A stretch of DNA of 64,000 nt, taken from contig JAYKXP010000095.1 in assembly GCA_037176845.1 (NCBI GenBank), forward strand, positions 62,001 to 126,000, given 5' to 3'. The stretch comes from Paramarasmius palmivorus (Eukaryota; Basidiomycota; Agaricomycetes; Agaricales; Marasmiaceae). The notes beneath the pieces are model-generated. The model ran no database searches. It saw only the letters and a list, made by a program, of their open reading frames with translations, and was not told where the DNA came from. The position numbers and the translations under genes are program-made. Each line of letters opens with the position of its first letter. Positions within the stretch are counted from its first letter, which is position 1. Positions 24,041 to 35,895 of the stretch are shown one piece after another.

Positions 24041-25532
24041 ATGTCTAAGAGCGGTAGCGAAAGTGAACTACTGTCCGGATATGGATACTTCTTGCAAAGG
24101 TATACAGTGGCAGTCAGCGTACGTCCCGCTGTTCTGAAATGAGCCCAACACTAATAAGCCACATAGATTGGGTTCCTCGTCTATGGTGACTTCGCCCTGG
24201 ATATACTTGAAGGGCCACAAGTTCTGATCGATTATATTTAGGCGCATATAATGTGTTGTATGCTCTGAGTATGTATACACTACTCAAAAGGAAGCGTGAG
24301 AAGCACCATTTGCACTGTCTCCTCCTGACGATACTTTTTATCTGCGCTACCGGGAACCTAATCCTCAACGTATTAATTCTTCACGACCTCATCTCACCGT
24401 CACTAGATTACTCAGTGCTAGCATGGCAAGTCTCTACCTCTTTGTTGTGGTCCGCAAAATTGACCATGGAAAATCCAGGAAGAATGTCGTAAGGTTGTGC
24501 TGCCTTTTCTTCTCCAAGTACGTTCAGATTAGCATACGCCTGTTAACGTCATTGTAATTCACTTTCGAGCATGCTTGCAGATGGTATCATGGTGAGAAAA
24601 AATTGTTTCTTGACACTCCTCTGTTGACTGGTTCAAGATATGGCGGTGCTATGTAATCTGGGGAAAGAAGCGAAAGGTCATTATACTCCCAATTGGATTG
24701 TGTGTCGGGAACATTGGTGAAAGTCTTTGCATGATATCCAATATCTTGACTTACATTTCTCTTACTCAGTCCTCGAAGCGTGCTACATGTCTGGCCTTTA
24801 TAGAGACTTGAAATTGGGATGTACACCATCATATAACCCTTTCTTTCTTCTCCCAGTACCCAATCCTGATCCGACCGTTCACATGATAACCGCAACTCGA
24901 GGAACCTATATCACTTGCGCTGCGTTTTTGAATGCCGCATTCACGAATCTCGTGTTGACAGTGATGCTCGGTGGGTGATTCACTATAAAAACTTTCGGAT
25001 TTTCTCAAGTCGAAGCAGGTGGGCGAATATGCCGCACTGCGCGTGAAGCAATGTTACTTCTCGGAACTCGGGTTAAACGAATGTATACGATCATTCTCAT
25101 TGCCACGTATGCATCCCTTGCTCAAGTATGGTCTTTGAACTGACCCTTTCTAGTGCGGAGTCGGGCATCATATATGCGCTACCTTTCGTCATATATGCCA
25201 CTGTACGTCTAGCGACACTAGACGTGAGTGTGGTTTCTAGAATGCAGTTAACAGTTACGGCTCTCTTGGTATTGCGTATATGTCTCCCTTCCATAGTCGT
25301 AAGTCCTCTGATTTACCCTATTGGGGGGTCAAATCTAATATTCCAGTAGGGAATATCTCAAACTCTAATCATCGTTCGCATTGCGCTCGGCCTGAGTTTC
25401 TCAAACGTGAATGAGGCCACGGTATCGCTTGGGGAAGGAGCACAGCAGATGATGCTAAATGGACCCGCCTCGGTTGATTCCAACAGGGTAATGATAATTA
25501 GAAGCGAGAGCAGGGCCACGCAACGTCAATAG
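24041..25532 (+). CDS. multi-pass (probably 7TM) membrane protein, paralog 3, intact
   Basis: Ten exons join in frame to 340 residues: 24041-24118, 24167-24185, 24242-24425, 24494-24517, 24570-24591, 24638-24716, 24770-24970, 25019-25106, 25154-25298, 25350-25532. Hydrophobic segments occur at VSIGFLVYGAYNVLYALSMY, LLLTILFICATGNLILNVLI, the WRCYVIWGKKRKVIILPIGL block, AAFLNAAFTNLVLTVMLGG, MYTIILIATAESGIIYALPF and the last exon GISQTLIIVRIALGLSFSN. This matches a large uncharacterised mushroom integral-membrane family. It is the only one of three copies here without a frameshift. The donor after exon 3 appears to be GCAAGT, a GC-AG intron; a weaker GT donor downstream (GTCCGC) is in the same phase and would add eight residues. 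The function is unknown. Confidence 0.8.
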
Positions 25533-25975
25533 GATAGGCTGCACCGTGCTTAGAGGGGGAGAGAATATAAATACAATGCTCACTCAGTGAACATATTAAG
25601 GATACTAGTTAACTCCAGATGCACATTTATTAATTGTCAGAGGAATAGAAGGCCGTCAGACATGGTCCCCAATTCGGGGGTTAGCGAGGCAAATACGTTT
25701 TAAGACACAGTACGAATATCGCCGACAGGTTCACCGTGGCGACTCTAGGGACCTTTGCGTCAGTGACAAGAATCTGTTCTGAAGGATCTGCGATTGCATT
25801 TCTCTCCACCTCTTGAGTACCCATAACGTAACAATCAAGAACAGAAAGAGAATGATATAGCCTTTTTTAAACAGCACCATTTCTATCATCATAAACGCCA
25901 TCTTTCACCTCCAATCAGATCGAGAATCCCCATACCTCTACACTATATATGCAAACGATACTGCATGTTCACATA
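25533..25975. other. intergenic, no gene recognised
   Basis: AT-rich sequence between the membrane gene and the solo LTR. Nothing recognisable. Confidence 0.5.
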
Positions 25976-26210
25976 TGTAACGCCTACGCCTACTTCTCAC
26001 CATCTAAGTATCCCTTACGATCTCCGGTCTCCCATTACCCGTTTACCCTGACTATCACTATATAAACAAGCCTGTTTCTTTACCTTCTATAGTCTTATTT
26101 TAGCCCAGTACTTGTACATACGTCGTTATAAAACCTCGTTGTGTCCAGGTCGCGGGTAAACTAAGGCACTAAGCTACCATACCTAAACATTTGTCTAGGG
26201 AGCTATTACA
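25976..26210. mobile_element. solo LTR, 235 bp, second family member or relative
   Basis: Starts TGTAACGCC and ends GCTATTACA (TGTAA...TTACA ends) with a perfect 5-bp target duplication, ACATA, at 25971-25975 and 26211-26215. A TATA-like element (CACTATATAAACAAG) sits about 85 bp inside, as expected for an LTR promoter. The length equals that of the LTR at 8930-9164, although the interior sequences are clearly different. Confidence 0.85.
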
Positions 26211-26659
26211 ACATATGACGACAACGGCACGAAACGTTGAACCATTCCCTGCACCGTTCAAACTTTGGAAAACGTCTCGTTAGGAGCGGATCGTTGCTGT
26301 AACAACTCACGAGCTACATACCCAAACTTATATGTAAAATCGGAATTATCAACGATAACGAGTGGTAGGTGAAAGAAGGTGAAACAAACGTACGTTCGAG
26401 AGCAAATGTCCTTTTTCTATGCCCATTTCTTATACGTGTTAACCAACAAAAGCACGACATCCAACTCTACCTTCCACTCTGTCGGATGATCCATCTGCAA
26501 TTGGCATCCGATATCCCATCCGGTCGGATAGTAGGGCTTGGTCTAAGTTTCAGCCGCGGTGTCTTTGAGATAAATGATTTTCAATAGAGCTCAGACCACT
26601 GTCATTGATTCGAATGGAAAAGTGGCGACGTACCAGAAACCCTTCAAATTAACCAAGTC

Positions 26660-27240
26660 GGCTACTCAATTGAGATGAGCGTGATATCGATGTATTTGAG
26701 GAGTTGTGGTTGGGAAGCACAATGACATGAAACGACACGTGGCATCGGGATGCCGATGAGGATCTGCACTACATTTGTCGCCTGTGAATATGGCCATCAA
26801 AATCGATTCGAAGATCCGACTCCCCAGGTCCCATTCGAGATGTCTCTCTCCAACACCCATGGATGCCTCGAACAGCGGAGTCGTGCGTCGGGAATTCGGA
26901 ATACAGTGATCCATGCACATCGGAAATTGGGGATCGAAGCCATGTTCCCCCGGGCCAGGATTTTGGTTGTTCACCCGAATGATTGACGAGATGCATGTTG
27001 AGCTCTGTGATTATCGATTATCGATATACCTTCCATGATCGACATTTATCATTGGGTGTCCGGCCATAGCGCCACAGCAGGTATGCTGTACCCAGACGAA
27101 TTTGGGGTACAGAGAATATGTTCCAGCTGAAATAGATCGCTGAGCAGATACTCGAAGAAGTCCATTCGCAATCTTTCTCAATTCTGATTATTCGACCACA
27201 ATAGTAGAACTCTAGTAAATATCCATCACCAAACAAAACA
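26660..27240. repeat. member 2 of a diverged segmental duplication
   Basis: Related to 23340-23880 by several collinear blocks in the same order. Overlapping minus-strand frames are gene-like (SPISDVHGSLYSEFPTHD; MFGDGYLLEFYYCGRIIRIE) but do not form a recognisable protein. Confidence 0.5.
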
Positions 27241-27507
27241 TCATACTATTGAGTAGAGGATGTCAGGGGGAGAGACCATGGTAACGACAGTCACAATGAA
27301 ATTTGAAACGCAAAACGGCTTGACAAGTGGCATTCAAATGCACGTGAGCCTGACCGAACCCCGAAGGCGCCAAATCTTTCCATTAAAATGATTAGTGCTG
27401 CAATGGATGCTACAATGGGTGAGAATTGAATTACGATACAGAGGTGCTACATTGGGACTAGAGAGTCCGTAAGTTAAACCATTTGTAATCATGAAATGCA
27501 AGCGAGG

Positions 27508-28816
27508 CTAGTGTCTATTTTCCTCGTCCTCGTACGAGGGTGGCGGCTCACTTCGATCTGGATTCCACATTTGCTGATACAACACCCATACAAGCTCTGC
27601 TATTCCGTTCAAGGGCGGAGCTAGTATCGCTTGCTCTGGCGGTGGATATGACACTGAAGTGTGCTCACGAGAAATATCATCATTGTCGCCACCCGATCGC
27701 GCTGCTGTATGCTGTCGTTTACGGCACGACGAATCTTCCGTCGAGCCAATTTTGGTGAAGCTCTTATGAACATCCCTTTGTGTAAAGGGTGTGACTGTCT
27801 CGTGCTTGGCACTGGACTTGATCAACATCCGTTGACCACGACGGCACAGGAAAAACAGCCCTCCTCCAATCAGCAGGAGAAATGCAATTGCTCCCACTAT
27901 GCTTCCGGCTATTGCACCGATATTTTGTGACCTGCCGCTATATGGCAACTCAGTCTGAGAGCTGGATGAGCTCGTCGTGAAACTCGTATTCGGAAGAACT
28001 GTTGGCGAGGTACTATTCCTGGGATCTTTCGACTCTGTGTTATAGTCAGTGTTCCTTATACCAAACGATAAACTGCGATAACAAGTACCTGAAGATGATG
28101 TCCTATTGAGGGAACTCCTCCTCGGCAAAGTAAAAGGGGAAGTTGCTCCAGGAAGAGGTATACTAGTGGTCGCAGTACCGATGGGACTTGTGTCGAGAAT
28201 GTTCGTACTGGAAGGAGCTGTGCGTGGAGGAACATCGAGTGGGGAAGTTACAATTGTAGGACTTGCGTCAGAAGTAGCCGTCACAAAAGGACTGTACCAA
28301 CATTCAGCGACACAAACTAGAGAAAAATGCTCAAAGCTCACCTCGCGCCATTTCTAGGCACGATTATAGGAGTCTGGGTACCCGGAAGGATAGTTGTGAT
28401 TACCCTGTCATAAACATGAGCTCGATACTATCTGAGATGTGTAAGATAAACGTACACTCCATTCTCATCGATCTGCACTAGATCGAGTACAAACCTACAC
28501 CAAACATTCTCGAGTGAGCACAGATTGGCATCGAATCAAGGGCGATTGTCTCATACTCGGTTATAACGCGTGAAATAACCACTGTTCCTTCGGTCTGACC
28601 CCGCGTTCCAGTCAGCTCCAAACCGACTCCTGCAGGTAATCGCGTAGCATCATCGAAGTTGTCGACGATAACTACTTTTTGAGTTTCAGTGGGCTCCCGG
28701 TACCAAGTCACGGTAACATCGTTGTCCCGAGTAATAGTACGTGGAAGGGGCGCAAGACTGAATGCTATCATGGTTGAAGTTTGTAGGAGTAAGATCGCCG
28801 TTGCCCTACAGTACAT
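27508..28816 (-). CDS. single-pass membrane protein with beta-type ectodomain, Ser/Thr-rich stalk and PPxY tail
   Basis: The start is chosen at 28816 because it gives a signal peptide (MYCRATAILLLQTSTMIAFSLA). Next comes an ectodomain of the kind common in mushrooms (NDVTVTWYREPTETQKVVIV, then LELTGTRGQTEGTVVISR), a long Ser/Thr/Pro-rich stalk, one membrane helix (IGAIAGSIVGAIAFLLLIGG), a CRRGQR stop-transfer patch and a cytoplasmic tail that ends SEPPPSYEDEENRH. The PPSY motif matches the PPxY ligand of WW domains such as those of Rsp5/NEDD4 ubiquitin ligases. Likely introns are about 28340-28290 (GTGAGC...GTACAG) and 28089-28037 (GTACTTG...ACACAG); the exon joins near 28500-28390 are not fully resolved. 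The role is unknown; a wall sensor or surface receptor is a guess. Confidence 0.6.
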
Positions 28817-29666
28817 TGAGGCGAGTTCAGAAATCTGTGAGTCGGACGAAGATTTATACTTGCCGTGTCTGACCAATCCTCATGGTTGGAAGCTGTCCAA
28901 ATTAGCCGAGGGAAAAGAGGAGCTGTGGATCAACAAAATATCATCTCAATGGATGCTGCTGTATATACTGACCAGAGATCATTGCGGGACTGCGTGCATT
29001 TACCCTGGCCGCGTATTCATCTATAACATGACGCAAGCAAGCACCACAATCCAAATCACTTCTGTTAGTCACTCGTGAACGGAACAGTTCTGTGCGGTGT
29101 CCGAGGGTGCCGGAGCTAGGAAATAGCAATTAGTGAGTACAGATGGAAGAACCGAAACGACACCCACCGCCAATCTGATTGATTTGAGTCTTGCGGAACG
29201 TATGTACAGTCATCCACCGGTCCTTGGCGCACTCAATTTTGCCAGGGCTCTTCAGGCCATCTACAGACTCTCGGATCCTCCGGGACTAAGAGTAACGCTT
29301 TGTGGCATGCTAACTGAGCATACAAATGAAGGAAGAAAGGAGGTATGGATTTTCGTGTTTTGATGGTACACCAAGGACCAGATTTGGCTGAGTCAGCAGG
29401 TTTTGTCGAAAATAAAGCCGACTCTGTGAGACATTCTACTCATGGTGACATGCTACTGAGACTCTGACCACCACCTATAAACATATTCAACACGTTCCAT
29501 CAATTTCCAGACCGAGAGGTACAAGGGATGAGGAGAAACAAAGGCACGTCAAGGACTGGTGCCGCGCCAAGGACCGGTGGTTGACTGTACGCGCCAGGCT
29601 TCCACTTACGCGTCCCTCATGCCACTGCACTCCGTTACCACTTCGGATCAAGGTCTATTAAAGCTA
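28817..29666. other. intergenic, no gene recognised
   Basis: Upstream region of the PPxY membrane gene. Open frames at 28941-29363 show no motif. Nothing supported. Confidence 0.5.
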
Positions 29667-29966
29667 TTCTAATAATTGTAGGCCGCATCGAAAAAAAGCT
29701 AGCTTACCAAGCACCCCACCTACTCCACATTCTCACGTATTCTCCCCTAATTTTCTGGACAACATTTGACCACTTATACTTGTGCTAAGCAAGTACTGAT
29801 TTGATCGACGTTGGCTGAGATGCATAGTGAATTTTTAGTTGAGAAAGTAGAATTATCACTCTGTATGTATACAGCAGTGGTGGAGCTATGAAATCAGCAG
29901 CGTGTTCGCGTTGTGGGTGACTATGGTAAGCCAACTTTTTTTCGATGCGGCCTACGATTATTAGAA
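29667..29966. mobile_element. 300-bp MITE with 41-bp terminal inverted repeats
   Basis: The left arm 29667-29707 and the right arm 29926-29966 are inverted copies of each other with 3 mismatches in 41 positions (outer end TTCTAATAAT, core GTAGGCCGCATCG, inner end GCTTAC). Both ends are flanked by TA (29665-29666 and 29967-29968). The interior has no coding sequence. TA target duplication and TIRs suggest a non-autonomous Tc1/mariner-type element. Confidence 0.8.
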
Positions 29967-32900
29967 TACCTGTAACTCCAGCATAGGGGATCTAGTGCCT
30001 ACTCTCAACGACAGAAGTACGACTTCCTCTGTCGTGACTCATACTGAAGAGATCTGATTTGGGTTGAAACTTCAAACCCGACCAGGTTCGTGGAGATGTC
30101 ATGCCTGAGCGAGTCCCCTTGACGATTTGCTCTACAATAAGTATAAGTTGTCATGTATGAAGAGATGTGAATTCTTCAATGATTACTCAGATAGATGATC
30201 GGGAGGTATTAGCTAGAATCAGATGAACTTGAAGTTCAAGCTATGCCGTATCGCTATGTCATGCGAAGGAAGGGCGGGACATCAAGCTGCGATAGCTGAT
30301 TACCGCATAGTGCCCGAAGCTCTGACCAATGATTCTGTTGCGGGAGGGAGAAAGAGAGACCGACCTACTGAGTCAACGACACTACAGTAACTGTTCTCTC
30401 AGCGGGTAAAACTAGTAACGGTACTCCCTAATTAGAAATCGACGTATTATTAATGCCATCGTACTACGGAAAAGATGCTGGAACGTGCTTATGGATGTAT
30501 GCCCAAAGGCGCTTCATAGGTTATAGGGCGCTGATAGACGAATAAAAGACTCGAGATATATCTGGCGTACCCTCCATATCCTCATAGCATCATGTAAAAC
30601 TGTATACAACACCAATTGGTCAGTCGGTTATCGTGAATGAAAGACGAAGCCCGTACATCCCTCCAAAACCGATCTTGTGTTCATACCTGCGCGAGAGTCT
30701 GATCGCTGTTTGTCGGAGCCGCCGAGCTCCGATGGTAAGGACATATACCATACCACATCACTGTCCGGCTGTCCATAGCCCGTCTAGTTTTCTTTCTTTC
30801 GACAATCTTCATCAAACTCGCTCTCGGGTGAAGCAACTGGATTTCTCTGGTGAGAGATCGAGGTCGTAGCCGTGTGCTATATGCAGCATTAATCGATGGT
30901 TCGAAGCTATAGGAGATACGTTAGACTCACCTTTGAGGATATGTACATCTCCCGTCCTTATTTTTCAACGATACCCAGATATTCTTGCGAGTCGTTGATA
31001 AGAGGATCTGAATAGGTGATAGGACGGCTCGACGCGGGATTCATGAACGTGCTCGGATAGCTTGGTCAATGTCACTCGAAAGTTGAGGGTTTGCTCCGGG
31101 TTCCAAAGCTGCGGAATGATAAATGGTTAATGTAGACGAGAAACGTGATTGACTCACCCTCGACCACATAAGCTATTGAAGGGCATAGAAAGTTGCGGTA
31201 CGCAAAGGTACGCATGGTCTTAGGAATAGCCGATGTCGTTCGACTACCGAGCCGTTGACTTGGAGCAAAGACATTTCGAGATAGCGTCGTAGGATCGAGC
31301 AATGTCGACAAACAGAGCGCAGAAAAGAAGTGATATCCAAAGACAAAGATGGGATAGGAAACAATCGTGTGAATTCGGTGTAGAGCTATAGTCCTTTGTT
31401 GATCTAAACTATCGCGATCGAACGTTGGTGATACTGCTCACCCCATAATTTCTAATTCTTTGACTTCCGTCTCGACGTTCATGACCTTAACAAGGTACCT
31501 AATCCATCGATACGATAAGCGCGGGTATAGGACAGCAAGGATAAAACGTAAACTGGTAAATGTTTCGTCGAAAAAACGATAAGTTGGAACAACGCACTGG
31601 GTTTGTACGAGGAATGTGCAAATGGGCGGCGGGATGAGCTGTTCTTGAGCATTCTCGTCCGATAATGTGGGTTCTGGATTTGCGCGAGGAAACATGGCAA
31701 GGGATCAGAAACATTCACGAAAACGAGTCATGGTAGTGCCACGCTCACCTCACTCCCCTTTCCGGCAGCTCCCCTCGACTGCCTCACAGCCTTCTTCAAT
31801 TCACCCAGGTAGTACCGACACGATAGGGAGGCCAGGAAGGTTGCAGGTAAGATGTTGCCTAACGAGCGTGAGTGGTAGAGATAGCATCCTTGTCATTTGG
31901 GAGATCTTGGTTGTCATGTCTCGATTCATCTCCTGGATTTGATGGCAAGACGATCTGTCAATGGTTCAGCAAGCAAACTCAAGGAGTAGGTGAGTATACA
32001 TACGTTGGAACCCTGACCCGACATGCTCGACCGACTACCTCCCATCTCTCCCAAGTACCCACTCTCTCCCCCTCAAAGGAATTTCTTTCCCGATATGCCC
32101 TGATTAACATGTGCAGCTTTATCCGTCATTGATACATATCCGATTGAGGGATCGGTGCTAGTGACTTTGGTGGTGGATAATGATGATGAGGAAGGGAGTC
32201 AGGTTGAACGTAGGGACAGATGTTCCAAGGTATGTGATTTGGGGTGTACTGGTGGGGAAGCGCGATCGCAAGAAACAGTAAAGGAGCTGCAGACCTCTTG
32301 GGTAATCAATTAATCACCCGTCGGTGCTGGATGATACTAGGATGGCTTGATAGAGATCGGGGGAGGTTCGTTTTCTGAGTGGAAGGCGTATTTCGTTGGG
32401 CTGGACGAACGTCGAGGGATTACTGTGAGAGATGGAATGCAGCCTCCCCAGGGCCCTACCAATGGATGAGCACCGAGATTAAGTGGGAAGGGAGTGAAGC
32501 ACACCTCCGAGATACATCCTCCGATAAGAGATGGAGTCGAGGCGGCGATTAGATGGCTCGAAGCGAGTATGAACGTGCGTAAGCGGCGTCATCGATGACG
32601 TTGCAGGGCAAAGGGCTAGGTTGCAGATGAAGAACGAAATGATGTTGTTGAGAATGAGGTGTATACGACGCTGCTGCCAATGATCGGTAGAGACGAGGTA
32701 CGATAGTGGACTCGTCCCTAGTACCAATATTGAGGAAAAGGTGCCGTACCCCGAGGACATAGCAATGAAAGCAAACACTAAGTACTAACTCAAGCTTTGG
32801 GGAGTGTTGAGGCCACGTCGTAGTAGGAAGGAAAGAGATCACGACACGTGGCATCCAAACCCGGCGCGCGTTCGGCAATCGAACCGAACTCTCCCGAACC

Positions 32901-33668
32901 GTTGTAGCCACTTCACCAACGGTGTATGTGCGTCTTTGTCGCTACTTCCAATCTCTGTTCTGCTACATCTAGTCCAATATGCATCACGGGTTTCCCTTCA
33001 AGCGATGCGAATCGATAACGGTCGTAATAATCGAGATGATTAATAAGATAAGTACTTGCACCCTGACTACTGGTGAGTGATAGTAAAAACGAGGTGCCAA
33101 TCAAACTTCTGAGTGGAAGGCAAGTGAGGTCTTCAAGTTGTACCCAAGTTGATAGGGCGCCGTACTTGAATCTACCTGGCTCTCGTTGAGCCAGGTAACC
33201 CTGTAGTGGAAAATTTGATCGCTCACACGTTCCCGAAAACTCCACATCTCAATTTTGATTGGCAGGGTTACATGACCTCTCTAAACTTTGGTGGAAACAA
33301 GCAACCATGATGTTACTCTCGTTCTGCATTGCTCGCCAGATAGTCTGCTTACTAGAATCCTGTTATGACCTGACTCCTTACAAGATCGTTGGCTTTCCCA
33401 TTTCAATTCAATGTGAACATAACAAATTCAACGGAGCTTTACAGCAACGATACACGCAGTATCACAAGTCATTGGTGTACTATTCCTTGTTCTGGATTAG
33501 ACTCAGTCTTTCGGTGATATCTTTCGCGATTCCCGTATCACCTACAAAGTATATGCGGTCATAATACATGAAGAAAACGTAGTCATTATAGTTTCGGACC
33601 AACTTCCCTCGTCCTATCAACTGTCTCTCCTTCTTCAATCACTTTACTCTTTCTCCGTCAAGTGGGAA
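29967..33668. other. gene-poor stretch, possible decayed membrane-protein gene
   Basis: No intact gene is recognised. Minus-strand frames between about 33245 and 31000 contain hydrophobic pieces but no consistent exon chain. Part of this stretch (about 32150-32860) is related to 45590-46150. Confidence 0.4.
32150..32860. repeat. member 1 of a dispersed repeat or duplicated gene remnant
   Basis: Clear similarity to 45590-46150, strongest at GGCGATTAGATGGCTCGAA, followed by GTGCG..., CATCGATGACGTT and AGAGATCACGACACGT in the same order. A weaker third relative may lie at about 36300-36470. The minus strand carries hydrophobic frames in both, so the source may be a membrane-protein gene. Confidence 0.55.
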
Positions 33669-35895
33669 TCACATTGCATCTTCGTACGCGGGTGGAAGTA
33701 GACGATGCGCACCACTTGGTCGCCATCCGCTATCTTGATCACGTTCTCCGTCAGGTCGATTCGCTTCTGAATTAGTTGTCAATAGGTTTCTGCGACTTGA
33801 GCTGAAAAGAGACTCACCTTCCGGAGCTGGTTCCTGAACCGGCGCGAAAGTGGCTGGACTAGGATATCTTTGGCTCCCGGGCCGTGGTGCTGCATCCAGT
33901 GCTTCTGAACCGTCTCCTTCAGCTCCAGTCCGATTTAGACCGCTCCGGTCCTTTATTTGCCAATCCCTCGGTGCGTTATTTGTAGTAACAAGCTGTTTGT
34001 CTGAATTTTGCAAGGTAAACGGTTCGGGAATGGTGTTATCCGCAGATTGCTCGAGTTGGTTTCGACGTCGACGACGATCGTAAAGGACGCCGATGCACAG
34101 ATTATGACCACTCCGCCGATAGTGCCTCCTGCAATTCGTCCAACAGGAACCTCCGACTCGCCTCTCGTTTTTGATATAATTTCTGGCATTCCAATCCCCG
34201 CAAGTAGTGTGTAGGATATAGACAAGCGTTTCCACATATCCATATGCGTTGATTCGGTTTTGTTCCAGTCATTGTAGGATGGGTCTGCCGAAGTGATGTT
34301 GTCAAGTAGGGTATTGTACTAGAGACAGGCGAGTTAAATCATAGAACGCACTTGACCCAAACGACGCACCTGGTCAGAAATGTAGGCATGAAGATACGCT
34401 TGTATTTCTGCAAGCGATCCCAAACGCTGTGATGCCCTAGACAGACTAAACAAGAATTCTCCAGGTCCTGCATCCCGCTCTGTTGGCTCAAATACATTCC
34501 AGAGTTCCAACGCAGAAACAGCTTGAAAAGCGCTTTCTCGTATTCTATGTCCAGGTTATTGTCGGTTTCTTGACATTATTACGGGGAAGTTTTACTCACA
34601 TTACCTCGTCGAAGGAGTTCATTCCCTGCGACAAAGATGTCTTACTATCCAAAAATATGCTTGGCCCACCTCCGGTAATTCCGTTGAGATACTCTATTGC
34701 TGCGTCTCCTGGCTTGTCCGGACAGCTAATTCTGTATGACGAAGAGTTGAATCTTTTGATAACCGCCTCCATTTCATCTGCCATGCATCTCCAATCAGGC
34801 CGCAACGTGACCTGATACATCTGAACGATATATCTGCAATAGTCTGAGAAACTCTGCCAATAGAAGAGAATGAGTTATGCATACTTGTACCACAACCTGT
34901 TAGTTTGTGTATGTAAATGTTCAAAGGCACTGCAGCTAATGTACCGTAGAAATATTACGCATTTGTGTAGTAAGTCACGTTCACTTCCTGGATTTGCGTG
35001 TTGCGCACTGACTATGTTGATGAATATAGCACCACTACATGCCGAGTCAGCGATCTTACCTCGTCAAAGGTTTCTACCAGAGCGTAATCCATTGATAGGT
35101 TTTGGAGTGCTATGAGAACCAAGTCAAAGCCGGATGTCAAGTTATCTGAGCACTAACATTCTGTGCATTCAGAACCAATGAACTGCCGATTGCTCCCCTG
35201 TACATCAAAAACGAAGCTGATGTCCGCCATGGGGCTTATCTTATAACTAGCGGGCAATTCGTTTGCGACGGTGTTGTACAACCTGTACTTGCAAGTTATA
35301 AGTGAGGGGTGAATGCGATAAACAGATGGCTAACAGTAAATAGCTCGTCTGTGCATCTGTAAGTAAAAGACAGATAAATACGATGGGGCTTACATAAAAG
35401 ATTTCGCTAACACGTCTTTCAAAGTGATATCTCCATTGCTAATGGAATGCTTACTTGGTCTGCATGGTCAGATTCCCAGAACCACAGTCTCCACGAATGT
35501 CAAAATACCGCTGGACAATTTTCTTGAAGTCAGACTGCATGGTGATCTCATCAAATACTGCAAGCTGCGTAAAAAGCCTGGCGGTATTCGAAAGTGGAGT
35601 GCTTGAACTATCTTGAGCGATGTGAGCTGGAATCAAAATAACCAAGATCCTGCACATTACATACCGGCGAGAATGAGGTTTGAATCGAGCATCTTCGCGG
35701 TCGTATCCAAAGCTTCAGATGCAAGTCGAACTCTCTCTTGTCTTGGGATGGTTATATTCGGCCTCTGCACATTAATGGAAGTATCGCATAAGGTATCACA
35801 ACGGTTGCACGTACGGTCCAGTTAGGATCCGGAACAAGTTCTGAGCGCACCAAGGCCGCACCGAGTAGCGATTTACAAAGGAGTGTTGGCAACAT
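33669..35895 (-). pseudogene. membrane-anchored six-hairpin glycosidase-like (GH76-like) protein, second copy, frameshifted
   Basis: Starts at ATG 35895 with a short signal-like peptide (MLPTLLCKSLLGAALVRSEL). Exons then read RPNITIPRQERVRLASEALD, TTAKMLDSNLILA, LSNTARLFTQLAVFDEITM and SDFKKIVQRYFD, the same order as in the copy at 18208-20544. Later blocks are GPGEFLFSLSRASQRLGSL and AEIQAYLHAYISDQ, a membrane helix (GRIAGGTIGGVVIICA), an RRRRR stop-transfer patch, and a tail ending DQDSGWRP...LLPPAYEDAM with a PPAY motif. The helix and the arginine patch are in different frames: one base seems missing near 34110, inside the helix codons. The rest is open. Probably inactivated recently. A partial further copy lies at 47380-48060. 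Confidence 0.55.

Noticed and set aside
7115..25532. Reading the three 7TM-type genes as pheromone receptors
   Set aside because: They lack recognisable STE3 features and match instead the uncharacterised mushroom family with the RCYVVW block; the nearby ICMT genes alone do not make this a mating-type locus.
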